Shown: positions 46,301-59,064 of the stretch, in pieces
How positions within the stretch are numbered: position 1 is the first letter of the stretch
How the letters are laid out: every line of letters starts with the position of its first letter
NCBI GenBank assembly: GCA_013396995.1
Contig: VWZP01002662.1
Coordinates: forward strand, 1,378,851 to 1,442,850
Length of the DNA stretch: 64,000 nucleotides
DNA from: Dicaeum eximium
Lineage: Eukaryota; Chordata; Aves; Passeriformes; Dicaeidae
Direction of reading: 5' to 3'
Translations under genes and position numbers: made by a program
The notes under the pieces: model-generated
Database searches by the model: none
What the model saw: the letters and a program-made list of their open reading frames with translations, nothing else
Told to the model about the DNA's origin: nothing

Positions 46301-47519
46301 GTAACAACGTGAGAGCTACATACTGTGCAATGCCATTATATGACTTCAAATCTTTTGTTCTAGAGAACATTATATACCTATTACACACTTAAATACAGGC
46401 ATTGCTATAGCATAATTAAAATGTTTGTGATCACAGAAATAAAAGGAGCAGTTTAAAAAGCAAAACTGTATTACCTCTGTAGGACTGCTGAACTTTGGCT
46501 GTAGGCTCAGAAAGAAAAGCCATCAGCATGAGGCAAGGAGTGTACAGGCCTTTGGCTCCATCTGAAAAAACAAGTTAATAGGTAGAAGGGCAAATCTCTG
46601 TTGGTGTGCAGCTGTAGAAAACCACTTTCTCTTAGCTCTGCAAGCATGGTTACTTAAGCAGTGTTTTCATACCTGAAACACTCCTGTGGACATGCTTCAG
46701 GGCACTGGCTTTAGCAGGAGCTGTGCAACCCTACAATAATATTTGTTAACCTGTACAACCTAGTACTTGTGTAGTTTCATCTCTAGTGAAAAATACTGTA
46801 CATTTGGTCAAAAGGAATACAAAAGGTACAACTGCCAAAATACTTTAAATGTTAGTTAGAGACCTAGGGCTTTTAAATATATTGATTTTTTTTTTTTTAC
46901 AGGAAAGCAGACACTAATTTCCATTTAGGGAAAAAAAAATTCCACAGGGAAATGTATAAGTGAGCACTTGCAATCAGCTTTATTCATAGCTTTGCAGATA
47001 AATTGCTGCAAACACCATGCACTTTTATGCTTTGTTTTGCTTAAGAATTCTAGAGAAGTCTGTAAGTGAGATTGTTGCCACAACTGGGAATCCTTAGTTT
47101 AGCTGACAAAGACCTACCTAAAGTGTTCTAGGGATGTAGAATTAAATGAGGACTTTGTCCTTCTTTTCCAGTCAGATCCCTGAAGATGCTAGATTATCTT
47201 ATATAATGTGTTTTGCCACCGTCTCTAGAGAGGACCACCTCCTTTAAAAGACAGCGTAGTAATCTAATGAAAATCCAATCTATGGAGATCCATTACTGTG
47301 CAACTGAGAAAACCAAACCAAACAAGATACTAATACAAAAACCTCAGAATTCCTTGGTGCATTTTATGTACTACAGCATTTACAAATGACCACATGGATC
47401 GTGTAATATCATCTACTGCGCAGAGTTTCTTTTATAGCTCCCCATGGACTGAAATGTTTAGACACAACAGAGTTGAGCAGAGGGGCCAGTTGTAGATTTA
47501 AGTGGGAATTCTTACCGTT
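43327..47519. other. Non-coding DNA
   Basis: Frames around 43455-44088 (72-94 codons, both strands, overlapping) have no domains. A locally GC-rich patch at about 45940-46110 is unexplained. The rest is AT-rich and unremarkable. Confidence 0.58.
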
Positions 47520-47860
47520 TTATGGGCTTGTATGTCAGCCATATCATTGCTTTAAAAATTGCTTTTGTATTTAATAGTAGGAGAGCTTGACCCGAACATA
47601 GTAACAACACATGTATCCCTTTAACTGAGCTCTGTGAAGGATTGCAGACTGAAATGTAGAGGGATACTAGCTCTGTGAGTTAAGATGTCATTAGCTGCCC
47701 AGGAAGGGTAACTTTGTCAATTGTCATTAACACGTTTATTATGCTGCTACTTTAGAGATCAGAAGTGTTAACCTGGAAATGGCATTCTGATTTAAATCTC
47801 TTTAACGTTTTGAAGGATTGGTCATTTCTTCATACCTCACTGCTCTTTTAGGAGAGTCCT
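47520..47860. promoter_or_regulatory. Candidate conserved non-coding element
   Basis: The stretch is unusually free of simple sequence and rich in distinct site-like words: TTGTCAATTGTCATTAACAC, GTTTATTATGCTGC, GTCATTAGCTGCCC, TTAACCTGG and TTTAACG. The look resembles vertebrate conserved non-coding DNA. Without an alignment this is only an impression. Confidence 0.22.
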
Positions 47861-50800
47861 CCCTTTGTTCAGCGTCTGTAAATTGCCTGTATGTGGATCT
47901 CACTTAAGAAAGAAGAAAAAGATCCTGAGTTACTCAGATCTGTCATAAAACTGTCACTTTGGATTATTGCTTAAATGCTGGCTGCAGGCTGAAAACTGTA
48001 TGTCCATGCAGCACTCGCCAGTTCAGGTGGGGTTTATAAAAGAGAAATTGTTGCTCTGCAGGGAGATACCTGTTAACCTTATTCATTTGTGAAACTGGTT
48101 ACATATTTTGGCACTCGCCTGTGCAGTCTGACACTGACAAAGCTTTTGACAAGATGAAGTAGATATACGGTATTTATGTAAGGTTCTCAGAAAGTGCAGG
48201 TTCAGAGCAAACTTTATTAACTGCACCTAAGCTCTTTCTGTGTCAACCAGCAACCCTTTGCAGAAAAGCCTTCAGATCTTCTGCCCTTTGACCTTCAACA
48301 AGATACAAAGCTGGGCTGCGGGTGATAGAGGACTCTAAATTAGTGGTTCCAGCTTTACATGCATTCTTCTGTTTTGTGATTCAGAAGTCTTTTACCAGGC
48401 TACAGGTTGTGTGGGACAGAAGTTGGAAAACAAGGGGCTTGTCTTGAGTGATGTTTAGCAGCTTCAGTTCCTACGAACACCAATGCCCAGAATAATGAAG
48501 GATTCATCCTGCCACTTACTGGACTGGGATTTGTATGACTGTCTGCATTTTACCATATAGTCAAGGATTAACTTCTAAATAAAGGCAAACTGAAATTAAC
48601 AATATTGTACATATGTTTGCATACATAATTTAGCTTTTTAAATTAATATGGTTTACATTCACATTTAATTATATTTAATCTGACAGGTATTTTTCTACAG
48701 TTAGCATAGAAGTTTCATCATACCACGAAATTCAGTGAGCAAAACTGCAAAAGACAAGAACTAAATGGACTAAAATGTATACATTTTGTATTCATTGTGT
48801 AGCCATTATCATTATGGAGGATCTTGTTTAGAATAGAAAAAAATACTGATTATCACCAAATTCTTTGCACAGATTCCTCATACAGTAAGATTCTGGCCCG
48901 TATTTGAAGAAAAGAATGAAAATCATATGAGAGATTTTATTATTACCACAATTCTTCAGCTAAAGAAACAGTTGTTTTATCTGAGCTGTGTAGTTTCCTG
49001 GTTAAGGTACAAGGACCCTAAGAGGAAGGAGAGTGGAAATGTAATATCAGGTGATGAAGGTAGGCACTCATTGGCCTGAAGCTAAACTCAGTTGTGGTTT
49101 ATCTCCAGGAGCATATTTGAGGAAACTCCATTTGAGCTTTCTGAGGACTGAGACTCTCAGCAGTTTCTAACATAAATCAGCCCAACAGGAGTTGGATCTG
49201 ATGGCATTCAGGACCAAACACCCTATGGCATGTCTGGCTCACCTTTGCAGTGCTTGAGCAATTGCTCCAACATCTAGGACACATTACAGCTGCTGCACAA
49301 GTGGTTCACAGCCAGGCTGTGGACATGCTGTGAATCCAGCCATGGATTCACATGGATCCAGCCAGGACATGCTGTGAATCCAGTGAGCCATCCCTGCTGC
49401 TGACTAATGCTAATATGGGGGTGTCTAGAAGAGGAATAAACCTGGAGGTGAAATGGCAATAAGGATTTCTGGGATTTTGTTGTGAAAGCAGGCTTTGCCG
49501 GTGTCTTTAAAAAGGTTTAAGGTAATCTGTTGCAGCTGATAATTTCTCAGTGGCTTTTGTGCAGGACTAAAGTCCCCACTGCAACACAGAACTGTCTCGT
49601 GGTGTATCATGTCTTTGATATTCTACAACCATTCCACCATGGTCATCCTCCTCACCACAGCACCATGGGTTTCCTTTTCAGGTGTGGTATATTGCTGCTA
49701 CATCATGCCTTTCCTTGGACGCTCCCTTTTTTGGAAAATATTGCACAGGTTCAAGCTGTTGGCTTGTCTAGGGATTTCTGCTGGGACAGACACAGAAAAA
49801 GACATTTCCCCAGCTTAGCATAACCTCTGAGCTTCCCTCTGTACCTCCAGACAACCCATATTTTCTGTTCTATGTTCCAATCCTACTGTGACACTGCAAG
49901 ACACTTGAATTTCCCCCCTGATTACATACAAGCTTTGCAATATAACCACTGTATCGCAGGCTGGGATTTCATGTATTGTAATCAAGTATGATCAATTCAC
50001 TGCAGGTGCTATGGCAGGCAGAGGACATGCAGTCCCTGGTTTCTAAGTGCTCCAAACCTAACCTTTAAATGTTGCTACCAAGAGGGGTGATTGGCAGTGC
50101 CTTCTGCACTGCAAGGAGATAATTGTGGTGCAATGGTATAATCAAGTGAGATTCATTCTGTATTTTTGCTGTCGTGGAAAAAAATTCTGATAAGAGCCAT
50201 ATGGGGTAAAAGACTAGGGTTACAGCAATACAATTACAGGGTTGTTTTATCCGAGCATAGGTGTGACTGAGTCAAGAAGTGAACTTTTCTAATATATATA
50301 TATATGCAGGCAAAGAATCTGAAAGACTGTGGACTCTATTTCTAACTCAACTTCCTGTGACCACTGAAGAACAGAAGAATTTTCAATGAGAAATTAATGT
50401 TATGAAGAGGTTTAATATCATATAGCTCATGGTACACGAAAGAGCCTTAGCTCTTAGCTCATGATAATCCGGATAGAATTTAACCTTCAAAACTTAAAAG
50501 GTGAGTCCGCATTACTTTTAAGACAAGAAAAAAGATCTATCTAATGCTGTCATTCAGGTCCAATTCAAAGTTCTTAAAGTTAACAGGTCTCTTTCCCTTG
50601 CCTTCAGAAGGCTTTGGATCAGATCCTGACAGTCACAACTCCAAATGGTGTGATATGTAAAAGTGCCTTTTTTAAGTGCTCCTAGCAATCAGATAAAACT
50701 CTTTCCTAAACAGCATCATTCAATATAAGATTGTAGCGGGTAATTGTAATTGTAAATTACTGTAGCAAGCTTAGAATCAACTATTTAAGTACTCACCTGG

Positions 50801-51149
50801 CAAAACTGCAAAAGCTAACTTTTTTCCTTCTTACTTTTCAGTATATATTTCATTTTTCATGGCTTCCTAACTCAGATATTGCAGTGGCAATTAGGATTGA
50901 ATCTTGGCATAGACATAGTCAGCCTCCAAGCAAATATTTGTCATTTAAAAATCATGGTTCAGTTGAGTAAAACTTGGCAAACTGTTCTAAAACTGTATAT
51001 AGAGCAGCTCTATTTGCAAGTATTAATGCATGGGGTATGCACACTGGCAAAAACACACTCCCATACATGTTTGTGCTAACATACAAAATACACAAATATA
51101 ATTTCCCAGCACATCAGAAATCTTCAGAAAATCTAACATTGGATGCAGG
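47861..51149. other. Non-coding DNA with a 44-bp-period duplication
   Basis: GGACATGCTGTGAATCCAG occurs at 49321-49339 and 49365-49383, and GAATCCAGCCATGGATTC (49333-49350) between them is a near-palindrome. A TA run lies at about 50292-50306. Frames at 49530-49823 and 49609-49818 overlap in different registers. No gene. Confidence 0.6.
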
Positions 51150-51229
51150 CCTGGATGGAATACTGAGCAAATTCACAGATGATACAAAACTGGGAGGAGC
51201 TGTTGTCTCCCTCGAAGGCAGGGAGGCCC

Positions 51230-51507
51230 CGCAGAGAGACAAATTACAGGACAGGGCAATCACCAACCATATGAACCTCAACAAGGGAAAGTGATGGGTT
51301 CTGCACGTGGGATGGGGCAACCCTGGATTGGGACAGAGTCTGGAAAGCAGTGCCATGGAAAAGGACCTCGCAGAGAGACAAATTACAGGACAGGGCAATC
51401 ACCAACCATATGAACCTCAACAAGGGAAAGTGATGGGTTCTGCACGTGGGATGGGGCAACCCTGGATTGGGACAGAGTCTGGAAAGCAGTGCCATGGAAA
51501 AGGACCT
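51230..51507 (+). repeat. Perfect 139-bp tandem duplication inside CR1
   Basis: Bases 51230-51368 and 51369-51507 are identical by direct reading (both begin CGCAGAGAGACAAATTACAG and end GAAAAGGACCT). In an intact CR1 this segment is present once. The lack of any mismatch points to a recent event or an assembly error. Confidence 0.95.
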
Positions 51508-51682
51508 GGGGTTCTGGTCAATGGCAAGCTGAACGTGAGCCAGCAGTGCCCTGGCAGCCAGGAGGGCCAAGAGTGTCCTGGGGGCCACCAGGCACAGCAT
51601 CAGCAGCTGGGCAAGGGAGGGGATTGTCCTGCTCTGCTCTGCTCTGGGGCAGCCTCACCTCCAGTGCTGGGGGCAGTTCTGG

Positions 51683-52378
51683 GTGGGGCAACACAAGAAA
51701 GATGTAAAGGTGTTACAGAGCTTCCAAAGGACAGCAGCGAAGATAAAGAGCATTCAGGGGAAGCTGTGTGAGGAGTGTTTGAGGTCACTGGGTCTGTTCA
51801 GCCTGGAGGAGATTGAGGAGAGACCTCACTGCAGTTACAGCTTCCTTGTGAAGAGCAGAAGAGGGGCAGATACTGATCTCTGCTCTGTGGTTACCAGGGA
51901 CAGAACTCGAGGGAATGGCCTGAAGTTGTGTCAGGGGAAGTTTAGGTTGGATATTAGAAAAAGATTCTTTGCCAGAGGGTGGTTGGGCACTGGCAGGGTC
52001 ACAGCACCAAGCCTGACAGAGTTCTTCACCCAGTGGGTGGTTGGGCACTGGAACAGGCTCCCCAGGGCAGAGGTCACAGTGTTCACCAAGCCTGAGAGAG
52101 TGCAAGAAGCATTTGGACAATGGTCTCAGGCACATGGTGTGACTCTTGGGGATGGTGCTGTGAAGGACCAGCAGATGGACTTGATGGTCCTTGTGTCTCC
52201 CTTCCAACTCAGCATATTCTGTGATTTTGGATGTGCTTTCCATACAAAACACTACTTAGTATTTTATATTCACTGGCATAATAGACTAATCCCTCCAAAA
52301 GGAGTCTTAATAACTAATATTCACATAGGCACACATTTTGAAAACACACACTTCAGAAATATGGAAATAACAGCATAA
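51683..52378 (+). pseudogene. CR1 ORF2 C-terminal fragment (open frame)
   Basis: A 231-codon frame, of which the first 180 or so codons are CR1-derived. Recognisable ORF2 blocks are RSLGLFSLEE, the LDIRKRFF region, VVGHWNRLP and the following helix. The frame runs through the CR1 3' UTR (from about 52110) into flanking DNA before stopping at 52378. It contains the second internal duplication (FFARGWLGTG... then FFTQWVVGHWNRLP). It lacks the endonuclease and most of the reverse transcriptase, so it is a fossil rather than a gene. Confidence 0.85.
51965..52100 (+). repeat. Imperfect internal duplication inside CR1
   Basis: Copy one (51965-52021) reads TTCTTTGCCAGAGGGTGGTT...GCCTGACAGAG. Copy two (52022-52100) reads TTCTTCACCCAGTGGGTGGT...GCCTGAGAGAG. 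Copy one lacks about 22 bases of the middle. Divergence between copies is greater than in the 139-bp duplication, so it is probably an older event. Confidence 0.8.
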
Positions 52379-55300
52379 AAGGTAAATTTACAATTTCACA
52401 CATAACAGAAATTGTAGGCTTTTTGGAAATGTCTCAACAAGGTTGGAAAGGGAGGGAAAGATAGAGGTGTTTCAAGATACTTCATAATACCTAATGCTTA
52501 ATTATCTAATTATAATTACCAACTTACAGTTTCAACTTGCCAACTGCAGCAGCATTGAGAAGGCTTCACTGTTGTTAAATTTAATGGGAGTTGAGGGTGA
52601 CCAGCACCTATCAGGACTTCCCAAAATTGGTAGGACTGACCTCTTTGAACACACACTCTTGGTGCTTCATGATCAGCAAATGAGACAATGCAATGGATGG
52701 GAGGAACTCACAGCCAAGAATTCACTGCCTAAAGCTGAGGAGAGAATTAGGGATGAGAATAATAATGAAAGGAGACATTCATGCCAAACCAAACACAGGG
52801 GGTTTAAAGCCAGCACAGTACCAGAAAGAATGACCTAAAAAGATCACAGGTCTACTCTCTGTCAGTGCAAAGATATTTCATCAGCTTTCTTCTTCAGCAG
52901 CTCTAAGTGACTCAATATATTAACTCATATGGCAGACACTACACTACAATAAAATATAACCAGTTGAATTTGTGGCAGATTGGAAACTTTAATTTAAAAA
53001 TGTCCATGCTTGTCAATTCAATTAGATGAGAATTTACTGGCAAGGCAAGCTAAGTAAGTCTTGCCAAAATACAAGGAAAAAAGCAGACTCATCAGATAAC
53101 AGTCTGAAGCAGGTACAGCTCACCAGGCTTGGCATTTCCCTTTGCTTTAAATGCATCTCTGTGTTAGTATTGTCCCATCCCTGGACTGGCAACAGGTTCT
53201 GCTATTCCAGGTTGCCTGTTTTGCCATCTTGCTTCTCTTTGACAGCCTAAATCTTTTATTCTGATGTGGCAGTACGATGCAGTGAGGTGTTCATTTTTGC
53301 CCATTTTTGCCTGTTTTCTAGCTGCCAACCCAAATCTCTGATGACCAAATCACAGTGTGCTCCAAGAGCCAGAACTCACCTACATTCCACAGGTGTAGGA
53401 GGACAGACCACTACTATCAAGGATCTCTCCTGAAACTCTTACAGTGAATGGCATTGGGTTGGGATTTTGGTTTGAGTTTCTTTTGGAAACTTTATATACT
53501 AATAAAAATTGAGCTGCAATTATGTGATATAGATCTAATTAAAATGTACTATAATTGTTGAATTATTTTACTGAAGTGATTTTCTTTTTCAAGCAACAGG
53601 TTTGCCAGATGACAAAAGTTGTTCCTCTCCTGTTTCAAGGAGCTAAGTAGAGAGGGTGGGGTCAGCCCTGGACATCAACCCCCACCCCAGGAATGGCAGC
53701 ATTTTTCACTAAGCTCTCATGCTCAAGGCTTAAGTCAGGCTTTTTGCCAAACAGTCAAGTCCAAGAAAAATAGCCTATGTGGGTGTTTTGTGCACAAAGA
53801 TTACTGAAGTTCATTTTAGCTAGATGGTTCAACCTTTTGAAATCTGGCTTGTTAGAATTAACTATAATATAGATCAGAGTTAGCTCTTTATTGAAAAGCA
53901 CTGTGAGAGGAATGTAAATTACCCACGAATCAGAATGACCTGATGGTGAAGTACCAGCAGCTCTTGGTGAATGTGCTGTCACCAATTCTCACAAAAAATA
54001 CCACCGTTTATGTACAGTAGATTTTTTTTTTTTTAACGACCATGTTCCTGTTCTGTCTTTTCAAGTTTTCCATTTTTCCACATAAAAATGAGGTACAACT
54101 CTATGGAATTTATAAGGAAAAATTCAAAATTCCTAAACATCTTATTTTTATTTTTTTTAACATATCGCTGTCATGTTTTGAGGCCTATTTTGGCAGGGCT
54201 GAAATTTCCCTGTGGGTGAAAAACCTAAGTGACTCTAAGTCACATTTTGACTCCAGCTTTATGCACCAGAGGAGATTTTTTGATTTATTCTATTTTAATG
54301 TCAGAAAGTGAAGCTCTGGTTTAAAAACTGCTTCCATTCTTCTACAGGTTGTCAGCAAAACACAGAACATTCCTGACTCATCTTCAGGTGTTCCCTAACT
54401 TGGTTTTCCAATCTAGCAGAAAAGAAAAAAAAAGGGTATATAATTGTTCATAAGTGCCAAAAATTTGAAACCCAGAAAGTGCCATCTAGGATGTCACCTT
54501 GTATGATAAAGGAGGGGAAGGGAAATCATCTGCAAAATACAGCATCTCTCGCCTCAAAGGCATTTCCCCAAGGTATTGGGCTACACATAAAAGTTTTACC
54601 TTTCCCAAATGCAGTCAGTATTCTCCCTTTCTTTCTCTTGCCTGGGAGAATGGCTTTGTTTTCACTCTGAAAGTCACCTCCTACTTCAGTTAGCAACAAC
54701 ACCAAAAGAAGTTGTATTGTTAAAAGGTATCATGGCCTACAACCATGATGAAAGTACAGCTGGAAGAACAACTCTGCCACGTATTTCCATGGCACCAGGT
54801 CACTGCCCAGCCCTGCCTTCCTTCCTGGGACTGTGTTGTTAATTGATAGATGTCATTTACCACCAGGCAATGTCGTGGGGAGACACTCCAGTGAGCTGAG
54901 ACAGGATCACAGGCAGAGCAATCAGGTCTAGCACACAACTCCCCTAAGCTGATGTATCCTGGCACTCAGCACTTAATTTGATCAGACTTTACCCTGGCTG
55001 TGATAATATGGCCATCCTTCTGCTACCAGGCAGAATCTCTGCACTGCACTCATCAAGCAGGGGACACAATTCTAGAGCCAGAGTAGTAGGATTCTGGGAT
55101 GTAAGCCTGTGTAGCCTAAGACTTGGGCTGAAAACTAAACCACCTAACTTCACATCATAGCTCAAAGCAACCAGAAGACTGTAAAAAGTTCTGTTTAATG
55201 ATGACTCAGGCTTCATTTGTTCCAACAGTGATGGAAATAAAACCTGGCAAAATTTGGTCTTGATTGATTAATAGGGTGTTGACAGCACCCTAATGGGCGT

Positions 55301-57085
55301 TATAAGAAACTTGACAAGTCTTAGTGTTTGTGGAGCACCTCTTTGGGATTTGCAGAGTTACTCATTCTGCTCATGTCCTAATACCAGGAACATTCAACAA
55401 ATACCTTAACAAAATGAAAAAGTAATTTCAGGTAAAACTGGGAGGTTTTTGTAAGGTAAATGCAGCCATAATCCATCCTATTGATCAAAGTACATTAAAG
55501 TTGCACAGATAAAATAATGGAAATAGAACAATCTATGAAATAGCAGCTTTTTCAATAAACACCACCCATTCTCTGTTCAGAATAAACCCTGGATCTTACA
55601 GGAAAACAAAAAGGCAATTGCATAATGATTATTAATATAGACCATATTCATAAGTCAGTTAAAATTAAAGCTGAACAATCAACTTTAATTTTTTAAATAC
55701 CTAAATCTGACTGGTTTACTTTTCAGTAATTAAATACTGCTCTAATAACAATAGTAATAATAATAATAATAATAGTGACAATACTAAATACATATTGGTT
55801 AAATTTTTTTTATTGTAACACTATCTAGATGTTACTTTTATTGCAACAGTGACCATCAAAACCCTGCTCCTAGAATAGCTAGAGCAACCATTAGGTCTTG
55901 TAAAGTAAATATTTCCAAATAATCAACAGCAACTATATCAAGATACACATCACACGCTGAAAAACAGACAGGAATTTGGCATGTGTTTCCCTTGCCCAGC
56001 CATGAACACCAACCAGTGCAGCACATGGTTGATGTCACCCTGTGTGCTGTCCCTGTCCCCCCACCATCAAGGTGGCTTTCAGGCCTGTATGTACTAGTTG
56101 CTAGTAGGTCTGTTTCACAACTTTTCCTTCAAAAACTCCTTTCTGTTACACCCCTGGCATCTGTTTCTTCCCCCATAGAAGCTGCTTAACCTGGGTGCAT
56201 AACACTGTTTTATAGAGAATCCAAGGCCTGATCCAGCAGCCACTGAAGTCTTAATAGAGTCCTGTGGGGCTAAACAAGCCAAAGGAAAGGATATAAGGAA
56301 GACAGACAGGTCGTGCTGACAGGTTTTCCTAGAGACTGTCAGGAGTGCATCAAGAGGCACAGTGACAGAAGGACCAGGGCTATCAGTTGTGTAAATCCTG
56401 TTTGCTGTTTGCATCGCAGCAAGCAGCAGGTTGTTACAGCCTCTGTGGTTTCTCTCCTCTATGCCATCACTAACCACATTATTCCCTTCTTGCTCTCAGA
56501 GAGAAATCTTACTTCATCCCAATGTATCTCTGGAGGAAGATCTTGCAAAACCTCCCCATGGCATTACTGGGCAGTGGATCAGGCTCTTACAGAGATGAGA
56601 AGCAGCTGAGCCAGGTGATTTTTACATGCAAACTTTGACCCATTTCTGTATAACTTGAGACGTTTTTTCCCAAATATCCACATTAAATTGCTTTTGGGTC
56701 ATGCTGCAGGTCTCCTAGCACTTATAGCTACACAGTGGGAAATGAACCTTTATTTTTGGATTTGACATCTGATCCAGTCATTTTGCTGTACAACCTCTCT
56801 TTGTTTATGGTTGTAAAGCTGGAATTGCTACCTCATTTTAAGGCTCGTCATCTGAAGTGGTACAAGATTCAGGGTATGAGCAAGTCAACCGCAAGCAGCT
56901 GGGGCACAGCCCTCAGCTCAGACTTGGTAACTGAGTGTATACATGCTTCTAGACTGTTGCAAAGAAGAAATTAAACTGGCTGCCTGAAACCAAGTTCACA
57001 GCAGATTTAAGCCACTTCCTGGGTAACTTGAGCATATTTGGTTTTCACATGCGTCAGACCTACACAGACAGTCTCAGCAGAGAGC
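52232..57085. other. Non-coding DNA
   Basis: Frames of 60-120 codons on both strands (longest minus 56115-56477) overlap one another and carry no domains. (AAT)n-like runs lie near 55752-55772 and T-runs near 54020 and 54150. TTGCCCATTTTTGCC-type small duplications lie near 53297. GC-rich patches at about 54770-54950 and 55990-56090 are unexplained. Confidence 0.58.
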
Positions 57086-57089
57086 TGGT

Positions 57090-57625
57090 GAGTCTAAAGG
57101 ACTAATTTTGTTAATCGATGTGAATGTGAGATGCTTGGGACAGGTTTGTGTTTAAAAAACTTGTGTGGTGAGCCTCAGTCCATTACTGATGTTACCAGGC
57201 AGCAAACTGATAAACATTAGAAGGCCTATAATACATTAGTATTCTGGTGTTGTGGATATAATTGTAACAAGATCTTTTTACTGGGGAGGATTGTTCATTA
57301 AGGTCTGAAAAACATTTGGAGGTCCCTGTAAGAAAGGAGTTAAAGAAATGCAAAAGTGTTGCTTTGGTATTGTGTTATTTATCAGCTGTCTGGTTAGCAT
57401 TTGTGCTCAGTCCGCAGGTTTCACATGTAAATCAAATGCAATGACTCTATGACAGCTCACAAGATTTACACAGACGGAACCTGACCAGCCCTCTCTGAAG
57501 TCACCGGAGGTGGTCTGGGTTCCCTAATGATTGCAAATAGGACACACAAACATAAATATAATTTACTTTTATAAAACTTTTAATTAGGTTAATAAAATCT
57601 CTCGGCATAAAAGCCTATAGCTCAT
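57090..57625. promoter_or_regulatory. Candidate conserved non-coding element
   Basis: Homeodomain-type words are clustered: GACTAATTTTGTTAATCGAT near 57100, GGTTAGCATTTGTGC near 57390, CCCTAATGATTGCAAATAGG near 57520 and TTTTAATTAGGTTAATAAAA near 57580. ATTGCAAAT is an octamer-like POU word. This is suggestive of an enhancer, but AT-rich DNA yields such words by chance, so confidence is low. Confidence 0.25.
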
Positions 57626-57950
57626 AAAAACTCAGACCCTGTGCATAGCAGAGCTGATGTGGGTCAGGATAATAGCCACAAAGAATTGCATTACCGTGCT
57701 AATACAATAGGGAAGTCTCCTGCCTCTCTTCTGAATAACCTCTTATGCAAATTTCAAATGTTGACCATGACATCAGGCCTTCATAGGGCACCGAGCTGTG
57801 TTTCCCTGTGCTTACAATATATTTGATTTCAATGCAAAACTGCAAACTCATCAAAACCACACCTTTCTACCAGCATTCAATTATTTAAATACAGAATACA
57901 TACAATGTGGGGGGTTTGTCTCTGGATCTTGTATAAAGTACTTCAGCCAA
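57626..57950. other. Non-coding DNA
   Basis: A 61-codon frame (plus 57641-57826) without a domain. Nothing else is seen up to the first assembly scar. Confidence 0.6.
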
Positions 57951-57982
57951 GCTTACAAAAAATATAATATGAAAAAGACAAA

Positions 57983-59064
57983 NAATTGTCTCTATAGTAA
58001 TAACTCTGTACTATTCTTGAATTCAAAGACAGGTTTATTTGTAATTTGGGTCATTAACTGCCCACTTGTTTAATTTTTTGACCCCATGCTAAAGATTTAA
58101 ACTATGCAAAGCTTCATTATTTTCATCCAATTACATTGTGTTTGCTTTCATATGCACATAAAGATGGACTATTTATAAATATACAGGTATTTAACATTAT
58201 TTATTAAATATTATAAGCAAAATTGAAGACTAATACATATATAAGAATATTCCATAGAAAATACACATAAATGCTGTTAACAAAGCCTTTTATTATTTCA
58301 TGTGCCATATTCCAGGCTCAGTTCTTAGAAATCACAATGCCAAGGAAATGGTAAAACACATGAGATTGGTTTCAATCACTTTCCGTCCCAACAAACAAAA
58401 GTTAATTTGTCTTGTACAACAGGAATTGTGCTAAACATATGGAACAATTTTACACTTCTTAGGGAGTAAAGAATCATTCCTATGTGTGTCTAGAAAAATC
58501 CCCCAAAATATAATATTTACAGAAGAGATTAATCCAGTTTTATGTTCAAATGTGTGGTATATTGAAAATAAGAGCAAATTTAATTCTTAGAATGTGTATT
58601 TCTCGCATATACCCATTCACTTTTTTTTCCCCTTCAAAATCTAAAAACTTACCGGCTTTGCAGTTCCACCTCAGCACCATTAGCATCCCTCTCTGTGCTG
58701 TCCCAAACAGAACAGCTCTGAAGGATTAACAGGGGCTGCCATCCCAGCTGTGACTGCACTGCCCTCCTGATTGCCACAGCCCAGCGCTCCAGGACAGGGA
58801 TCCCTCCGACTCCCACTGGCTGGAGGGTGTGGAGGTTTGCCATGAGTCACCAAAGCCAGGATATCACCAGACCTGCATGTCCACACAGACTGCAGCTCAG
58901 GGGGATGTTTAATGGGTTTGCTGTATTCCTCCTCCTGGCTAAAGCACTCCCTGCTTCAACAGGAATGAGGCACATCATCCAAGGAGTGGGATCCACATCC
59001 TCTGGGATGGGGGGTTTTACACCTCCACTAGTCATCCCTGGGGCCTTGTTTCCCTCTGATCCCN
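57983..59064. other. Probable misassembled insert bounded by single Ns
   Basis: Single ambiguous bases stand at 57983 and 59064. The 31 bases before the first N (57952-57982) recur exactly right after the second N (59065-59095). The right part of the insert (58600-59063, 464 bp) recurs at 59705-60168 with four mismatches, all within the first 100 bp. The simplest reading is a gap-filling or allelic contig placed a second time. A real local duplication is possible but would not explain the Ns. The unduplicated part (57984-58599) is AT-rich with no gene. Confidence 0.8.

Larger units (their letters stand above)
51150..52231 (+). mobile_element. CR1 LINE, long 5'-truncated copy
   Basis: The best-preserved transposon in the window. 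It starts in the reverse-transcriptase palm: ILSKFTDDTKLGGAV (from about 51160) matches the LSKFADDTKLGG catalytic block of CR1 ORF2, with Thr in place of the usual Ala in F-x-D-D. It then runs through the ORF2 thumb and C-terminus to the 3' UTR and ends in CAACTCAGCATATTCTGTGA. Frame changes and stops are present, so it is dead. Two internal duplications distinguish it (51230-51507 and 51965-52100). Confidence 0.93.

Noticed and set aside
49321..49383. Direct repeats as a CRISPR-like array
   Set aside because: Only two copies of 19 bases with a single spacer, in a vertebrate-type genome; a small local duplication explains it.
51114..51788. Several overlapping frames of 62-155 codons on both strands as new proline/glycine-rich proteins
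   Set aside because: They lie inside CR1 and are ORF2 out-of-register or antisense readings; the 139-bp duplication makes two of them look internally repetitive.
58649..58886. Frames repeated exactly at 59754-59991, suggesting a duplicated gene
   Set aside because: They come from the probable false duplication; the frames have no domains in either copy.
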